Made by a program: the position numbers and the translations under genes. DNA of 64,000 nucleotides from CBDCKR01 sp964572045 (GTDB lineage: Bacteria > Gemmatimonadota > Gemmatimonadetes > Longimicrobiales > Gaopeijiaceae): positions 62,001 to 126,000 of the forward strand of contig CAZNEI010000002.1 of the NCBI GenBank assembly GCA_964572045.1. The letters run 5' to 3'. Below are positions 23,741 through 31,893 of this stretch, piece after piece. Numbering within the stretch: position 1 is the first letter of the stretch; each line of letters begins with the position of its first letter. A model generated the notes under the pieces. It was not told the DNA's origin. It saw nothing but the letters and a program-made list of their open reading frames with translations, and ran no database searches.

Positions 23741-25153
23741 ATGCCGAATACGAAGGTTCACCCCTACATGCCGAATACGGTGCCCGAGACGAAGGCCGCG
23801 ATGATGCAGGCCGTCGGTGTCGACGACATCGATGAGCTCTTCGAGCAGATTCCGGAACGGCTCCGGCTGAAGGAGCCGCTCCGGCTGCCCGACCCGATCG
23901 TCGAGGAGAGCGTGCTCGACCGGCACCTTCGGGAGAAGCTGTCGCGCAACCGATCGTGTGAAGACGCACTCAGCTTCCTGGGCGCCGGCTGCTGGCAACA
24001 CTACGTGCCGGCCGTGTGCGACGAGATCGCCCAGCGCAGCGAGTTCCTGACGGCGAACTTCGGTTCCGCCTCCTCCGACCACGGGCGCTTCCAGGCATAC
24101 TTCGAATTCTGCAGCCAGATGGGCGAGCTCGTGAACATGGATGTGGTCGGCCTTCCGACCTACAGCTGGGGCTGCGCCCTCGGCAACGCCGTCCGCATGG
24201 CCGCGCGCATGACCGGGCGCAACGACGTGCTCGTGCCTCGCACGATCAGCCCCGAGCGACTCGCCGTGCTGCGGTCCTTCTGTGGCCCGGACGGCTCGGG
24301 CGGGCGTATCCGGCTTCGCGAGATCGGCTTCGGCGCGAGCAGCGGACTGCTCGACCTGAACGACTTGAGGCGCACGATCTCAGACGAGACGGCGGCCGTG
24401 TACTTCGAAAACCCGAGCTACCTGGGGTTCATCGAGTCCCAGGGAGAGGAGATCTCACGAATCGCCCACGATCACGGCGCCGAGTGCGTGGTCGGCGTCG
24501 ACCCGATCTCCCTCGGCGTCCTCGCGGCGCCGGTGGACTACGGTGCCGACATCGTCTGCGGGACGACCCAGACGCTCGGCATCCACATGAACTGCGGGGG
24601 CGGTTCGGGCGGGTTCATCGCCACGCGCGACGAGGCCCGCTACGTGGGGGAGTACCCGACGCTCCTCGTCAGCATCGCGCCGACCGTCGGCGGCGATGAC
24701 GACGAGCGCGCCTTCTTCCTTACCTGTGAGCACCAGACGTCGTACGGGCTCCGCGACGAAGGGAAGGACTGGACCGGGAACACTGTCTACCTCTGGACGA
24801 TCGTCAACGCCGTGTACATGTCATTGCTCGGCCCCCAGGGGTTCCGCGAGATCGGCGAGGTCATCCTCCAGCGATCGCAGTACGCGAGAAAGAGGCTCGG
24901 CGGGATCGATGGCGTCGACGTATCGTTCGCACCGCACGGATTCAAGGAGTTCGTCGCGAACTTCGACGGCACCGGCGAGACGGTGCGCGACATCAATCGG
25001 GCTCTCCTGGTGCGGGGGATCTACGGCGGGAAGGACCTCAGCGGAGACTTTCCCGAGCTGGGCCAGAGCGCCTTGTACTGCGTCACCGAGGTCCACACTC
25101 GGAGCGACATCGACCGGTTGGCCTCCGAACTCGAGGAGGTGTTGGCCCAATGA
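23741..25153 (+). CDS. Glycine dehydrogenase (decarboxylating) subunit 1, GcvPA-like
   Basis: 470 residues from ATG 23741. The opening PYMPNTVPETKAAMMQAVGVDDIDELFEQIPERLR is the hallmark of GcvPA. FLGAGCWQHYVPAV and the TYSWGCALGNAVRMAARMTGR block follow the family, although the last departs from the usual TYDWAT...AMAMR wording. In the glycine cleavage system PA and PB form the P-protein, which decarboxylates glycine and loads aminomethyl on lipoyl-GcvH. Genes for GcvH, GcvT or Lpd are absent nearby. The stop overlaps the GcvPB start by 4 bases. The altered core motif and missing partners leave room for a different amino acid substrate. Confidence 0.85.
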   Translation: MPNTKVHPYMPNTVPETKAAMMQAVGVDDIDELFEQIPERLRLKEPLRLPDPIVEESVLDRHLREKLSRNRSCEDALSFLGAGCWQHYVPAVCDEIAQRSEFLTANFGSASSDHGRFQAYFEFCSQMGELVNMDVVGLPTYSWGCALGNAVRMAARMTGRNDVLVPRTISPERLAVLRSFCGPDGSGGRIRLREIGFGASSGLLDLNDLRRTISDETAAVYFENPSYLGFIESQGEEISRIAHDHGAECVVGVDPISLGVLAAPVDYGADIVCGTTQTLGIHMNCGGGSGGFIATRDEARYVGEYPTLLVSIAPTVGGDDDERAFFLTCEHQTSYGLRDEGKDWTGNTVYLWTIVNAVYMSLLGPQGFREIGEVILQRSQYARKRLGGIDGVDVSFAPHGFKEFVANFDGTGETVRDINRALLVRGIYGGKDLSGDFPELGQSALYCVTEVHTRSDIDRLASELEEVLAQ

Positions 25154-26700
25154 GCACCAGGGTGAAGCTCAGGGACTACCACGCGGCCGTCTGGAGTGAG
25201 CCGGTCGTGATGGAGATGGGGCATCCGGGCCGGCGTGGGCTGGCCATCCCGGAGGCCGAGGACGAAGTCCGGAAGACTGTGGGGGACGCAGAACAACTCG
25301 TTCCTGCCGGAATGCGCCGCAAGGAGCCCCCACGGTTGCCGGAGCTGTCTCAGCCCGAGGTGCTCCGGCACTACCTGCATCTCTCGCAGCAGACGCTGAG
25401 CATGATGGGGATCAACCTCTTCGGCACGTGCACCATGAAGTACAATCCGCGCGCGGCGGAGCAGGCGGCGATGGCCCCGGAGATGGCGGAGCTGCATCCG
25501 TGCCAGGACGAGGAGACGCTGCAGGGCATCCTCGAGATCATCTATCGGCTCGACGAGATGTGCCGCGTCCTCTCGGGCATGGATCAGTTCGTCTTCCAAC
25601 CCGGAGGCGGCTCGCACGCCGGCTTCACCCACGCCTGCGTGATGCGAGCCTACCATGCCGCCCGCGGCGAGCTCGAGCAGCGCAACGAGGTGATCACCAC
25701 GCTCTTCAGCCACTGCTGCAACCCCGCCGTCGCCGCGACGGCCGGGTTCAAGGTGATCAACCTCATGCCCGAGGAGAACGGGTATCCGTCCGTCGACGCG
25801 CTCAGGGCGGCCGTCTCGGAGCGCACGGCGGGGCTGATGACGGTCTGCCCGAACGACTTGGGCATCTACAACCCGCACATCGACGAGTGGGTGAAGATCG
25901 TGCACGACGCAGGCGGGCTCTGCTTCTACGATCACGCCAACTTCAACGGCGTCATGGGAATCACCCGGGCCCGGGACATCGGCTTCGACGCGTGCATGTA
26001 CATGCTACACAAGACCTTCGGGGCGTCGAAGGGGGGCATGGGGCCGGCCGGCGGCGCCTACGGCTGCACGAACGAGTTGGCCCCCTACCTTCCGGCGCCG
26101 ATCGTCACGTACGACGGCGCGAGCTACCATCTCGACTACGACCGACCCGACTCGATCGGCAAGGTCCGCGAGTTCTGGGGGAACGCGCAGGTCGTGCTCA
26201 AGGCGTACGCGTGGGTCCTGGCGATGGGAGCGGACGGCATCCAGCAGGCACGCGAGCTGTCGGTGCTCGGCAACAACTACCTCGAGAAGCTGCTCATGGC
26301 GATCAAGGGCGTCTCGAAGGGCTTCCCGAAGATGACGAAGCACCGGCTCGAGATGACGCGCTACGGTTGGGACGAGCTGACGCAGGAGACCGGCGTCGAC
26401 ACGGTCGACATCCAGCACCGGACGACCGATTGGGGGCTGGATGCGTACTGGATGGCGCACCCTCCGCCGATCGTGCCGGAGCCGTTCACGCCGGAGGCGG
26501 GCGAGACGCCGCCGGTGGAGGACATCGAGTACTGGGCGGCGGTCCTCGAGCACGTCGCGTCGGAGGCGTACTCGAATCCAGAGATCGTCAAGACGGCGCC
26601 CCACAGGCAGGCTGTGCACCGCGTCGACTTCCGCGCACTGCAGGATCCGTCGCGCCGGGCGATGACGTGGCGCGCTCACCTGAAGAAGCGAAAGGGGTGA
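25150..26700 (+). CDS. Glycine dehydrogenase (decarboxylating) subunit 2, GcvPB-like
   Basis: 516 residues. It starts inside the GcvPA stop (ATGA). Family features: LGSCTMKYNP-like segment GTCTMKYNPR near residue 92, the HPCQDEETLQGILEIIYRLDEM block, and PLP lysine Lys288 in LHKTFGASKGGMGPAGG. In most GcvPB the latter continues STPHGGGGPG, so the residues after the lysine differ here. The C-terminus ends with a long helical region. It should form the active P-protein with the upstream product. It overlaps the next gene by 4 bases (GTGA), so three genes are coupled. Confidence 0.87.
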   Translation: MSTRVKLRDYHAAVWSEPVVMEMGHPGRRGLAIPEAEDEVRKTVGDAEQLVPAGMRRKEPPRLPELSQPEVLRHYLHLSQQTLSMMGINLFGTCTMKYNPRAAEQAAMAPEMAELHPCQDEETLQGILEIIYRLDEMCRVLSGMDQFVFQPGGGSHAGFTHACVMRAYHAARGELEQRNEVITTLFSHCCNPAVAATAGFKVINLMPEENGYPSVDALRAAVSERTAGLMTVCPNDLGIYNPHIDEWVKIVHDAGGLCFYDHANFNGVMGITRARDIGFDACMYMLHKTFGASKGGMGPAGGAYGCTNELAPYLPAPIVTYDGASYHLDYDRPDSIGKVREFWGNAQVVLKAYAWVLAMGADGIQQARELSVLGNNYLEKLLMAIKGVSKGFPKMTKHRLEMTRYGWDELTQETGVDTVDIQHRTTDWGLDAYWMAHPPPIVPEPFTPEAGETPPVEDIEYWAAVLEHVASEAYSNPEIVKTAPHRQAVHRVDFRALQDPSRRAMTWRAHLKKRKG

Positions 26701-27836
26701 AGAGGGTCGGCCTCATCGTGAACCCCATCGCGGGAATGGGTGGAAGGGTGGGCCTCAAGGGGACGGATGGCGCGATCGTCGACGCCGCCAGAGCGCTCGG
26801 CGCCGTGCCGCAGGCCAGCCGCAAGGCCGCCCGCGCGTTGCGGCGCCTGTCCCCGGTGGCCGACCGTATCGAGATCCTCACATGCCCCGGCGAGATGGGC
26901 GCCGCGGCCGCGGAGTCGGCGGGGCTTGGGGCGTCGGAAGTGACTGGCGTGGCCGGGCCGCCGACCACCCCGGCCTCCGCGGATCCCACCGGCCCGGAGC
27001 ACACCAAGGAGGCCGCGCGCGAGATGGCCCGCCGAGGGGTGGACCTCCTCCTGTTCGCGGGTGGGGACGGGACGGCGCGGGACATCGCCGAAGTGGTGGG
27101 CCTCGAGCCACCCGTGCTCGGCATTCCCGCGGGCGTCAAGATCTACTCCGGGGTCTTTGCCACCACGCCCGAGAACGCCGGGAATCTCGCGGCGCAATTC
27201 GTGGCCGGCGGACCCTCGCCCACCCTGCGAGAGGCCGAGGTCGTCGACGTCGACGAAGAGGCGGTCCGGCTGGGTCGTCTCTCGGCGTCGCTCTACGGCC
27301 ACCTGAGAGTCCCCGTTGCCAGACAGATGGTCTCGGGCCCGAAGAGCGGCGCACCCGGAGACGCGGATGCACTCGCCGCGGCAGCTCGGAGCGTGGCCCG
27401 CGCGATGGAGCCCGACTGCCTGTACGTCCTCGGGCCCGGAACGACGACCCGCGCCATCGCGCTGTCCCTCAACCTCGACAGCACACTCCTGGGCGTCGAT
27501 GCGATCCTCGGCGGACGACTCGTCGGCCAGGACCTGAATGAACGGCAACTGCTCGCGCTCCTCGAAGACGCTGGCCGCGCGCGGGTCGTCGTGGGCGTGA
27601 TCGGCGGCCAGGGGTACATCTTCGGACGGGGGAACCAGCAGATCGGACCCCAAGTCATCCGGCGTGTCGGACGCGAGGGCATCATCGTGGTTGCCACGGT
27701 CGCCAAGCTCCTGTCGCTGGCCCGCCGTGTCCTTCTCGTCGACTCCGGCGACCCGGAGCTGGACCGGGAGCTCGAGGGGTTCATGAGAGTCGTGGTGGGA
27801 GCCGAAGAGGAGACGCTGTTCCGGGTGGAGGCCTGA
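26697..27836 (+). CDS. ATP-NAD kinase-like protein, AcoX family
   Basis: 379 residues from GTG 26697, which overlaps the GcvPB stop (GTGA) with AAAGGG just before it. It begins RVGLIVNPIAGMGGRVGLKGTDG and carries the NAD/diacylglycerol kinase motif FAGGDGTARDI (GGDGT at 122-126), then IPAGVKIYSGVFATTP. These are the signatures of the COG3199/AcoX family, predicted NAD kinases seen in acetoin and other catabolic operons. Coupled translation with a PLP-dependent dehydrogenase half and a flavin dehydrogenase suggests a role in supplying or regenerating a nucleotide cofactor for the pathway. The family's biochemistry is poorly settled. Confidence 0.82.
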   Translation: MKRVGLIVNPIAGMGGRVGLKGTDGAIVDAARALGAVPQASRKAARALRRLSPVADRIEILTCPGEMGAAAAESAGLGASEVTGVAGPPTTPASADPTGPEHTKEAAREMARRGVDLLLFAGGDGTARDIAEVVGLEPPVLGIPAGVKIYSGVFATTPENAGNLAAQFVAGGPSPTLREAEVVDVDEEAVRLGRLSASLYGHLRVPVARQMVSGPKSGAPGDADALAAAARSVARAMEPDCLYVLGPGTTTRAIALSLNLDSTLLGVDAILGGRLVGQDLNERQLLALLEDAGRARVVVGVIGGQGYIFGRGNQQIGPQVIRRVGREGIIVVATVAKLLSLARRVLLVDSGDPELDRELEGFMRVVVGAEEETLFRVEA

Positions 27837-27840
27837 GCGG

Positions 27841-29613
27841 ATGCGCGTGACCACCCGCGGCGTGGCAGCTCCCGGAGGAAGCGTCGCGTTCGACTTCGGG
27901 GGGCGTCCGATCGCGGCTCTGCCCGGTGAGCCCCTCGGAGCGGCGCTCCTCGCCGCCGGTGAACGGATCTGCCGGAGGACGCCCTCCGGTGCGCCCCGCG
28001 GTCTGTTCTGCGGGATCGGAGTGTGCCAGGACTGCCTGGTCACGGTGGACGGGGCTCCGAACCAGCGCGCGTGCATGACCGCAGCCCCACGCGGGGCCGC
28101 GGTCGAATGCCAGCCGCCTTTCGCGGAGCAGGGGGCGCCACACCGGGAAGTCGTGCAACACGATCAAGGCACGGATCTCCTGGTGATCGGTGGCGGCCCC
28201 GCGGGGTTGGCGGCGGCGTCGATCGCGGCCGAAGCCGGCCTCGACGTGGTGTTGGTCGACGAGCGCGGGAAGCTCGGCGGCCAGTACTACAAGCAACCGC
28301 CGGACGCGTTCGCCGTGAACGACGCGCTCGTGGACCGCCAGCTCCGGCGCGGCCGGGCGATGACCCGTCGGGTGCAGGAGTCGGGTGCGCGTGTGTTGTC
28401 CGGGGTGACGATCTGGGCGGCGTCCGGACCGACCGAAGTGATGGGGTTGGGGCACACCGCGAGCTACGTGTTTCGGCCGAAGCGACTGATCATCGCCACC
28501 GGCGCGTACGACCAGGCCGTGCCGATGCCGGGCTGGACGCTCCCAGGGTTCATGACCACAGGGGCGGCGCAGACGCTTCTGCGGGCCTATCAGGTCGCGC
28601 CGGGGAGGCGGGTGGTGATCTCCGGCAACGGCCCCCTCAACGTCCAGCTCGCCGCCGAGCTGACCCGCGCCGGCGTGACGATCGTTGCTCTCGCCGAGCT
28701 CGCTTCGGCACCCGGCGTCCGATCGGCACCGCATCTCGCAGCCATGCTGGGAAACGCCCCGGATCTACTCCGGGACGGCCTGGGCTACCTACGCACTTTG
28801 CGGCGGGCGGGCGTGTCCATCCTCTACGGTCACTCGGTGGTCGCTGCGTCGGGGAGCGAAGGTGTTGCCCGGGCCACGGTGGCGCGTATCGACGGGAGCG
28901 GGCGGCCCGTGCCGGGAACGGAGTGCGTGCTCGACGCCGATGCGGTTTGTGTCGGATTCGGCTTTCTTCCCTCCAGCGACGTCGCCCGGGCTCTCGGCTG
29001 TCGGCACCGGTACGATGAGCGCCGCGGGCACCTCGTCACGGTCCGGGACCGACTCGGCCGCACGACCATAGACGGTGTCGCGGTGGTAGGTGACGGTGGA
29101 GGCATCGGCGGCGCTCGGGTGGCCGTGGCGCAGGGGGTGCTCGCCGGCGTGGACGCGGCCCGATGTCTCGGTGCCGGGGAGTCCCGGGCGCGCGCGCGCG
29201 AGGCGCGGCGGGCCGAAAGGACGTTGCGCCGTCAACAGCGGTTCCAGCGCGCCCTCTGGGCTTTGTACGATGCACCGCTCATCGGCGACCGGCTGGCGAG
29301 GGACGACACGCAGATCTGCCGCTGCGAGGAGGTGACTCGTGCTACGATCCACCAGGCGATCGACGACGGTGTGCGCTCACTCGGCGCACTCAAGCGAGTG
29401 ACCCGCGCGGGCATGGGGCTCTGTCAGGGCCGATACTGCGCCGGGATCGTCGCCGGGATGCTCCCGGCGCGCGATCGCCGGGCGACCGACGAGCTGGACT
29501 TCTTTGCCCCGCGGGCCCCGTTCAAGCCGGTTCGCATCGGCGCGGTGGCACCGGGCCGTTTCACCGACTCCGACATGGCGCGAAGGGGACAAGAAGCCGA
29601 CCGATCCAGTTGA
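27841..29613 (+). CDS. 2Fe-2S/FAD oxidoreductase, HcnA-HcnB-like fusion (second copy)
   Basis: 590 residues, 4 bases after the AcoX-like stop. The N-terminal 2Fe-2S domain has Cys57, 62, 65 and 78 (FCGIGVCQDC); FAD core VIGGGPAGLAAA; a YYKQPPDAF segment; GAYDQAVPMPGWTLPGFMTT; second Rossmann motif SGNGPLNVQ; then a C-terminal 2Fe-2S module with Cys493, 495, 528 and 533. Domain order and many short blocks match the 4392 product, but the two are well diverged, so this is an old paralogue. The matching DAO partner is encoded immediately downstream on the opposite strand, which is unusual for subunits of one enzyme. It is last in the rightward run that starts at 21569. Confidence 0.9.
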   Translation: MRVTTRGVAAPGGSVAFDFGGRPIAALPGEPLGAALLAAGERICRRTPSGAPRGLFCGIGVCQDCLVTVDGAPNQRACMTAAPRGAAVECQPPFAEQGAPHREVVQHDQGTDLLVIGGGPAGLAAASIAAEAGLDVVLVDERGKLGGQYYKQPPDAFAVNDALVDRQLRRGRAMTRRVQESGARVLSGVTIWAASGPTEVMGLGHTASYVFRPKRLIIATGAYDQAVPMPGWTLPGFMTTGAAQTLLRAYQVAPGRRVVISGNGPLNVQLAAELTRAGVTIVALAELASAPGVRSAPHLAAMLGNAPDLLRDGLGYLRTLRRAGVSILYGHSVVAASGSEGVARATVARIDGSGRPVPGTECVLDADAVCVGFGFLPSSDVARALGCRHRYDERRGHLVTVRDRLGRTTIDGVAVVGDGGGIGGARVAVAQGVLAGVDAARCLGAGESRARAREARRAERTLRRQQRFQRALWALYDAPLIGDRLARDDTQICRCEEVTRATIHQAIDDGVRSLGALKRVTRAGMGLCQGRYCAGIVAGMLPARDRRATDELDFFAPRAPFKPVRIGAVAPGRFTDSDMARRGQEADRSS

Positions 29614-29649
29614 TCGCAACGGCGGTGGCCGATCGAACGCCGCAGCGGA

Positions 29650-30801
29650 CTAGCGGTAGCGACCGACGGAGAATGCCCTGACATCGACCGCGGGGTCGCG
29701 ACCCATGATCAGCTGGGCGACCGCTCGCGCGGCCATCGGGCCGGCCGTGAATCCGAGCCAAGGGACCGCGTTCATGAAGAACCCCGCAACGCCCGGCGCT
29801 TCACCGAGCACGGGCTTCCAGTCCTCCGAGCCGCTCACCACGCCGGGCCACGTGCGAAGCAACCGAAGCCTGGACACCGCGGGCACCACCGCCTGTGCCA
29901 CTTGCAGGTTGGCCCGAAGCGAGGCGGGATCCACGGCGAGCCGGCCGCCGATCGGGTCGTATCGGGCCGGCCACCCTCCTCCGATCAGGATCCCGCCGCT
30001 CGCGGCCTGCTTCAGCGACAGCTTCTCGCTGGCCGAGTACACGAGATGCGGCACCAGCGGTGCCACCGGTTCCGTGATGCTGACCTGGATCGGGTAGCCG
30101 TCGATCGGGATCGAGAGCCCCACCATCCGGGCGACCCGAGGAGCGTCGGTACCCGCGCAATTCACCACGCGACGGGCCTCGAAGACGCCGCGGCTCGTCT
30201 CGGCCCTGAACCCCGAGCGTGTGCGTTCGAGATGTCGGAGCTCGGTCCTGACCCGAACGTCCGCGCCGCGGGCGGCGGCGGCCCGCGCAAAGGCTGGCGT
30301 CGCGAGGAGCGGGTTGGCCTTGCCCTCGGTGGCGCAGTAGGCGCCACCGCACAGGCTCTCGTTCAGGTAGGGCGCCAAGTCCCGTAGTGCGGCGCGGGAG
30401 AGGATCTCGACCGACAGGCCGTGCGCGCGCTCGATCGCTGCCTTGCGCTCGATGTCCCGCAGCTGCGTGTCGTTTTCGGCGACGAGCAGCCCTCCGCGAA
30501 GCGACACCTCGAGGTCCGCACCGAGCTCCTCGCCGAGACCGGACCAGAGAGAGATCGCTTCGCGCAGGAGCGGAATCGCTTGCGCGTAGGCTTCGGTCCA
30601 CTGCTCCCCGTACTGAATGAACGGCTCGTGCGGAATCTGCGCGTGCAGGCTCCCCGAGTTGCAGCCCGACTGCAGCGTGTTGAGGTCCCGGCGCTCGACC
30701 AGGGAGACACCCACTCCTTCGCTGGCCAAGTAGTAGGCGGTTGCGCATCCCGCGAGACCCCCTCCAACGATGAGAACGTCCGTACGGTGGGCCTCACGCA
30801 T
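29650..30801 (-). CDS. FAD-dependent amine/amino acid oxidase, DAO family (second copy)
   Basis: 383 residues. The N-terminal FAD motif is VLIVGGGLAGCATAYYLASEGV, followed by NSGSLHAQIPHEPF, equivalent to NAGSLHVQMQSRF in the first copy. The substrate domain includes EVSLRGGLLVAEND, and the C-terminal FAD block is RTWPGVVSGSEDW and WLGFTAGPMAAR. It lies tail to tail with the 2Fe-2S/FAD gene (36-base gap) and head to head with a DapA-family gene (118-base gap). It must be expressed from its own promoter in that gap. Probable cytoplasmic partner of the 27841 product. Confidence 0.86.
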   Translation of the reverse strand: MREAHRTDVLIVGGGLAGCATAYYLASEGVGVSLVERRDLNTLQSGCNSGSLHAQIPHEPFIQYGEQWTEAYAQAIPLLREAISLWSGLGEELGADLEVSLRGGLLVAENDTQLRDIERKAAIERAHGLSVEILSRAALRDLAPYLNESLCGGAYCATEGKANPLLATPAFARAAAARGADVRVRTELRHLERTRSGFRAETSRGVFEARRVVNCAGTDAPRVARMVGLSIPIDGYPIQVSITEPVAPLVPHLVYSASEKLSLKQAASGGILIGGGWPARYDPIGGRLAVDPASLRANLQVAQAVVPAVSRLRLLRTWPGVVSGSEDWKPVLGEAPGVAGFFMNAVPWLGFTAGPMAARAVAQLIMGRDPAVDVRAFSVGRYR

Positions 30802-30919
30802 GGTGTCGGTCGGAAGGGATAGCTACCATGGGACGAATCATCGCACCGGCACCCTTCACGGCGCCAGCCACCCGGAGGGCGGGCGACGCGGCGACTGGAT
30901 TCCATCAGGAGCAGGCATC

Positions 30920-31879
30920 ATGAGCAGACAATTCCGAGGCAGCTATACGGTGACCGTCACTCCCTTTACCGAAGACGGGGCCAGGATCGATCTCGCGGCC
31001 AATGAGCGCTTCCTCGATTGGCAGCTCGACGTGGGCGTGCCCGGCATCATCATCCTCGGCACCACGGGCGAGTTCCTCACGATCTCCGACGAGGAGCGCT
31101 CCCGGTTCATCGAGGCCACGGTGAGCCACGTAGCCGGCCGCATCCCCGTGCTGGTGGGCACCATGAACGCCTACCCGCCGCGGGCGGCCTGGTACAGCAG
31201 GGAGGCGGAGGAGCTCGGCGCCGATGGCCTGATGATCATCCCACCCTACTACTACACGCCCACGGACGACGAGATCTTCCGCTACTACGAGACGATCTGC
31301 GAAGCGACGTCGCTGCCGATCATGCTCTACAACAATCCGTTCACGTCGAACGTCGATATGTCGGCGAAGCTCGTCGGGCGCCTCGTCCGCGCCTTCCCGA
31401 ACGTTCGTTACATCAAGGAAGCCAGCCAGGACGTCGGCCGGGTTCACGACATCGTCGAAGAGACCGAGGGCCGCATGTGCGTCTTCGCCGGCGGGCGGAT
31501 CGTCGAGTCCTTCCGGCTCGGTGCCTTGGGCTACGTCAACCCGTACGGGAACTACATTCCCCGCGCCTCGCACCGCATCTGGGACTTCCTCGTCGAGGGA
31601 CGGACCGAGGACGCCAAGCGCATTCAGCGGCTCATCAACGCCATGGACGCCATCATCGCCGCGGGCCATCCGACCTACGGGCATCAGTGTTACTCGAAGG
31701 CGCTCGCGGCCGCTGCGGGGTACCCCGTCGGGGACGTCCGACCCCCGCTGACGACGTTCGACCGGCTCGGCGACGAGGGACTGGAGCGCCGGGTGCGGCT
31801 CGTGAAGATCATGGGCGAGCTGGATGCGCTGATGGAAGAGCTCGATGCGGCCGAGGTCGTCGCGGCGGGGGCCGTCTAG
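30920..31879 (+). CDS. DapA-family (dihydrodipicolinate synthase/NAL superfamily) lyase or deaminase (second copy)
   Basis: 319 residues from ATG 30920, with AGGAG about 9 bases upstream. Canonical LGTTGEF loop (46-52), Tyr137 in IMLYNNP and Schiff-base Lys166 in RYIKEAS. A C-terminal extension of about 20 residues ends in a Glu/Ala-rich helix. The family relatives are NAL-type aldolases and the deaminases of hydroxyproline breakdown. It differs clearly from the 11641 product (which has GCTGEF and IKESA), so the two DapA-family enzymes probably act on different imino or keto acids. It begins a four-gene rightward set with an OYE, SDR and MFS carrier. Confidence 0.88.
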   Translation: MSRQFRGSYTVTVTPFTEDGARIDLAANERFLDWQLDVGVPGIIILGTTGEFLTISDEERSRFIEATVSHVAGRIPVLVGTMNAYPPRAAWYSREAEELGADGLMIIPPYYYTPTDDEIFRYYETICEATSLPIMLYNNPFTSNVDMSAKLVGRLVRAFPNVRYIKEASQDVGRVHDIVEETEGRMCVFAGGRIVESFRLGALGYVNPYGNYIPRASHRIWDFLVEGRTEDAKRIQRLINAMDAIIAAGHPTYGHQCYSKALAAAAGYPVGDVRPPLTTFDRLGDEGLERRVRLVKIMGELDALMEELDAAEVVAAGAV

Positions 31880-31893
31880 GCCTGACGGGCGGC

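Noticed and set aside
23701..23745. Glycine riboswitch before the GcvPA gene
   Set aside because: Only 17 bases separate the MFS stop and the GcvPA start, too little room, and no riboswitch-like fold was found elsewhere upstream.
31018..31893. In-frame extension upstream of the Old Yellow Enzyme start
   Set aside because: The extended frame overlaps the DapA-family gene and gives low-complexity sequence; the enzyme's family N-terminus begins exactly at ATG 31894.
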